A stretch of 61,630 nucleotides of DNA from Desulfobacula sp. (GTDB lineage: Bacteria > Desulfobacterota > Desulfobacteria > Desulfobacterales > Desulfobacteraceae). Under the pieces are notes generated by a model that was not told where the DNA came from, did not search any database, and saw nothing but the letters and a program-made list of their open reading frames with translations. The first letter of the stretch is position 1, and every line of letters begins with the position of its first letter. A program made the position numbers and the translations under genes. The stretch is taken from assembly GCF_030145145.1 (NCBI RefSeq), contig NZ_JAQYWD010000040.1, forward strand, positions 1-61,630, written 5' to 3'. Below, in pieces: positions 60,231 through 61,630 of the stretch.

Positions 60231-60443
60231 ATGGGCACGACTTACAATTGTACGAATATAAATTGTAATTTTCCAGGCAAAGATCAGTTTAAAATGACAT
60301 TTAATACGGAATCCATTATTGATATCAATAATTTAGCCACTGTTTTCTGTCCGTTTTGTAAACAACCCATGGTGACATCAGAGATATTAAACGGCCTGGA
60401 AAAACCAGAGGTGAATTTAAAAGATGTTCAATCGCCTTCCTGA
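60231..60443 (+). CDS. Zn-ribbon-type small protein, 70 aa
   Basis: The ATG at 60231 has AAGGAG 7 bases upstream. The protein (MGTTYNCTNINCNF) has two Cys pairs, one as CTNINC and one as CPFC, spaced about 30 residues apart, so it likely holds one zinc. No other domain is visible. The upstream hairpin with T-run suggests regulated expression. It ends 93 bases from the convergent FKBP gene. Confidence 0.7.
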   Translation: MGTTYNCTNINCNFPGKDQFKMTFNTESIIDINNLATVFCPFCKQPMVTSEILNGLEKPEVNLKDVQSPS

Positions 60444-60473
60444 TTTCAGGTAAAGACAGTGGCGTTTATCAAC

Positions 60474-60510
60474 GCCGCCCTCCCCGCTGTCCGGCAGCGG
60501 GAAGGACGGC
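60474..60510. terminator. convergent hairpin without T-run
   Basis: GCCGCCCTCCCCGCTG and CAGCGGGAAGGACGGC form a 16-bp stem with few G-U pairs and a TCCGG loop, between two convergent genes. It probably stabilises or ends both transcripts. Confidence 0.6.
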
Positions 60511-60535
60511 AAAACAAACAAACGGCGGGTTCTTT

Positions 60536-61063
60536 CTATTCGCCACAGCCTGAACTGCAGCCGCAACCCGTATCAGACCCACACCCTGAATCACATCCGC
60601 AGCCTGATCCACAATCATGGGAATCGGGTTCAAGGCCGGTCTCAAGAATGCAGATATCAAATTCAAGGGTTTTGCCGGCCAGAAAATGATTCAAATCCAT
60701 TCGGATCGATTCTTCTCCGATCTCGCCAACGGTTGCCGGAACAGGCCGCCCTTCCGGATCCTGAAGCTGGAGTTGCATCCCCTCAGCCAGGGGAATCTCT
60801 TCAGGAAAATCCATTTTCGGTATATCCACATAATACGCATCATTGCGAAGGCCATACCCGTCTTCCGGTTCAATGACCACTGTTTTTTTTTCACCGATCT
60901 TCATTCCGATAACCGCCTGGTCAAATCCCTTGATCAGCATACCGGTTCCCACTGTAAATTTTAATGGAGATCCTCCCTCCGAGGTATCAAACACTTTGCC
61001 ACTTTGAAGTTTACCTGTATAGTCAACCGAGATGGTATCCCCGGATTTTACTTTTGTTGTCAT
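60536..61063 (-). CDS. SlyD-like FKBP peptidyl-prolyl isomerase
   Basis: Start 61063 (MTTKVKSGDTISVDYTGKL) follows AAGGA; the 32 open codons before it are unlike the family. A 175-aa FKBP-type cis-trans isomerase: DTSEGGSPLKFTVGTGMLIK and GEKKTVVIEPEDGYG at the N-terminal half, an insert-in-flap chaperone domain, then a Cys/Gly/Asp-rich metal-binding tail (GSGCGCDSGCGS repeated). SlyD folds nickel and other metal proteins; the Cys-rich tail is unusually long here and contains about ten Cys. It could support the nickel enzymes implied by the CooC-like gene. Confidence 0.9.
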   Translation of the reverse strand: MTTKVKSGDTISVDYTGKLQSGKVFDTSEGGSPLKFTVGTGMLIKGFDQAVIGMKIGEKKTVVIEPEDGYGLRNDAYYVDIPKMDFPEEIPLAEGMQLQLQDPEGRPVPATVGEIGEESIRMDLNHFLAGKTLEFDICILETGLEPDSHDCGSGCGCDSGCGSDTGCGCSSGCGE

Positions 61064-61318
61064 TTTATCATCCTTCAGGGAAATTTCCCTTTCCACCCTT
61101 GTATTTGGTTTTAAAATTAAAAATAACCACTGTATAAGATAATGCTCGCATATGTCCACCCAATTATTATTTTTTCAGCAACTCTCATTATGGCCATAAC
61201 CAAACCGGTTCAGGCGACTATTGCGTTTTATAATGAGCGTTGCTGTATTTTTCTTTGTTACACCTCCAGAAAACTGCTATAAATTAACCAGGTAAAACAA
61301 TTGAAACAAGGAGTCACC

Positions 61319-61480
61319 ATGGAACTGATTAAAATTATTATTGCGATACTTCTCCCCCCCCTGGGCGTCTTTCTTCAAGTGGGCATTGGCAAGCATTTCT
61401 GGCTAAACATTCTGTTAACCCTTTTAGGCTATATCCCCGGTATCGTTCATGCCATATGGGTTATTGCAAAAAACAAATAA
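61319..61480 (+). CDS. Pmp3/YqaE-type small membrane protein, 53 aa
   Basis: Two hydrophobic helices (ELIKIIIAILLPPLGVFLQV, then FWLNILLTLLGYIPGIVHAI) with the LPPLGVFLQ motif of the Pmp3/UPF0057 stress-associated proteolipids. AAGGAG lies 6 bases before the ATG. It resides in the inner membrane and is typically induced by salt or membrane stress. Standing alone at the right end of the window. Confidence 0.85.
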   Translation: MELIKIIIAILLPPLGVFLQVGIGKHFWLNILLTLLGYIPGIVHAIWVIAKNK

Positions 61481-61630
61481 AAAAATATGCCATAGCTGTC
61501 ACACTAACCCATCTTTTTGAACCAAAATTCATATGCCCTATAATTACAGCAAGTTATATTTTTAAAGGCTTTGTTATGGCACTACGTTTGTTTATTGTGC
61601 TCTTAATCGTCTTGCCGGGATGAGAGCATA

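Noticed and set aside
61576-61623. 15-codon ATG frame at the right edge
   Set aside because: Too short, stops at once and lies at the window end; it could be the start of a gene with an early TGA, but nothing supports that.
1-61630. CRISPR arrays, tRNA, rRNA
   Set aside because: No regularly spaced short repeats and no tRNA- or rRNA-like cloverleaf or conserved stretch were noticed on either strand.

Overview
The window looks like a chromosomal segment of a Desulfobacterales-type sulfate reducer. This is an inference, resting on two UGA-containing selenoprotein genes, a CooC/AcsF-type ATPase, an AmrS-type radical SAM enzyme, a futalosine-type (MqnP-like) prenyltransferase, a rubrerythrin-like protein, a diheme cytochrome c and REP-type palindromes. 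No rRNA, tRNA or CRISPR array was seen.

Layout. (1) 1-4400 is an AT-rich accessory zone with a decayed IS1595-type transposase, an unrecognised 281-residue protein, degenerate repeats, palindromes and a MetF-like protein. (2) 4414-7128 holds an ovothiol synthase gene (ovoA), followed by a frameshifted and truncated lipocalin gene fused tail-to-tail to a truncated DUF523 gene. (3) 7333-30217 is a dense island of lipid, flavin and light-stress genes: SDR-DUF2867, PPOX-like flavoprotein, PEP-synthase-like protein, DUF2177, acyltransferase, GPH transporter, chalcone-isomerase-like protein, FAD oxidoreductases, a DUF1365-cyclopropane synthase fusion, an SRPBCC-SDR fusion, a DODA-type dioxygenase, a rubrerythrin-like protein, a selenocysteine Prx-like protein, class II photolyase, CIA30 and a LOV-like PAS protein lacking the photoactive Cys. 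Much of this set matches, from memory, the photo-oxidative stress / furan-fatty-acid clusters of aerobic Proteobacteria. Here it sits in a probable anaerobe, and no ChrR/ECF or LitR regulator is visible. (4) 30458-36265 continues in the same direction with two unknown proteins, a selenocysteine peroxiredoxin, a TudS-like protein, another FAD oxidoreductase, a cytochrome, an intact lipocalin and an SRPBCC protein.

(5) 36443-45760 is accessory DNA. It has a chimeric IS1380 remnant, an HxlR/VOC pair between direct repeats, an electrophile-detoxification operon (TetR, Fe-alcohol dehydrogenase, old yellow enzyme, medium-chain reductase, DJ-1/PfpI), an attC-like site between two small ORFs (one HEPN-like), a methyltransferase pseudogene, and an 89-bp repeat also found at 1986. 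(6) 45873-47975 carries a candidate structured RNA with a strong terminator and then queD-queE-queC. (7) 47950-59870 is a long minus-strand housekeeping run: GlcF-like Fe-S protein, serB, OFA-type transporter, CCA/poly(A) polymerase, MqnP-like prenyltransferase, AmrS, methyltransferase, CooC-like ATPase, Lon-family protease, acyl-ACP thioesterase. (8) 60151-61480 has a Zn-ribbon protein behind a hairpin with a T-run, a SlyD-like FKBP and a Pmp3-type membrane peptide.

Taken together, regions 2-4 read as an oxygen/light defence locus: thiol antioxidant (ovothiol), membrane lipid modification, DNA photorepair, thiol/selenol peroxidases and many flavoproteins. All functions are inferred from sequence recognition; no searches were run.
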